Shown here piece after piece: positions 63,886 through 64,000 of a DNA stretch of 64,000 nt. The stretch is taken from NCBI GenBank assembly GCA_944989445.1, contig CALYLW010000130.1, forward strand, positions 854,501-918,500, written 5' to 3'. How positions within the stretch are numbered: position 1 is the stretch's first letter; each line of letters starts with the position of its first letter. The stretch is from Ampullaceana balthica. Lineage: Eukaryota; Mollusca; Gastropoda; Lymnaeidae. A model generated the notes under the pieces. It saw only the letters and a list, made by a program, of their open reading frames with translations, was not told the origin of the DNA and did not search any database. Both the position numbers and the translations under genes were made by a program.

Positions 63886-64000
63886 ATATAAATTAAATGT
63901 TGATAAAGTGTTGATAATTACCAGGGTCTGTAATTACGTGGAAAAGGCCGTTTAAATTTCAAATTTCCCGAAAGCTTCATTTTTGGAATTATTGTAATAA

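Overview
The window is nuclear DNA of an animal. It has spliced genes with GT-AG introns, polyadenylation signals, Penelope-like, LINE, SINE, hAT, Helitron and MITE elements, and a very heavy load of minisatellites (about 30 arrays). The element mix, together with an invertebrate-type nicotinamidase, suggests a lophotrochozoan, most likely a gastropod mollusc. That assignment is inference; there is no species-level marker. I see no bacterial genes, CRISPR array, rRNA or free-standing tRNA gene.

Layout. 0-6.3 kb: minisatellites, a TA-flanked MITE, a small hAT MITE and the last two exons of an unrecognised minus-strand gene (3506-5358). 6.3-11.2 kb: a 46-bp minisatellite split by a young Penelope-like retroelement whose middle contains an 853-bp block with only two G bases. 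11-21 kb: LINE and SINE pieces, arrays and a 1.9-kb hAT-like composite. 21.4-28.4 kb: a five-exon plus-strand Rab-family small GTPase. 28.4-33 kb: LINE with a nested SINE, hAT MITE and hAT transposase relics. 33.4-42.6 kb: a minus-strand nicotinamidase gene of at least six exons, convergent with the Rab gene. 43-56 kb: Helitron, two candidate exons, and a nest of DNA transposons inside one another. 56.2-57.8 kb: a 514-codon minus-strand reading frame for an unrecognised single-pass membrane protein. 58-64 kb: arrays and another LINE 3' end.

The genes do not form one pathway. The Rab is a vesicle-traffic switch; nicotinamidase turns nicotinamide into nicotinic acid for NAD salvage; the other genes are unassigned.

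Two observations stand out. (1) At least seven splice junctions in three genes are the starting point of, or directly abut, a minisatellite. In four cases the repeat unit visibly contains the last exon bases plus the 5' splice site. (2) The Penelope-like element has identical 318-bp terminal repeats, so it looks young, yet the stretch where its reverse transcriptase core should lie has lost essentially every G on one strand. This is the look of strand-specific G-to-A hypermutation, although homology to the RT core could not be shown by eye.
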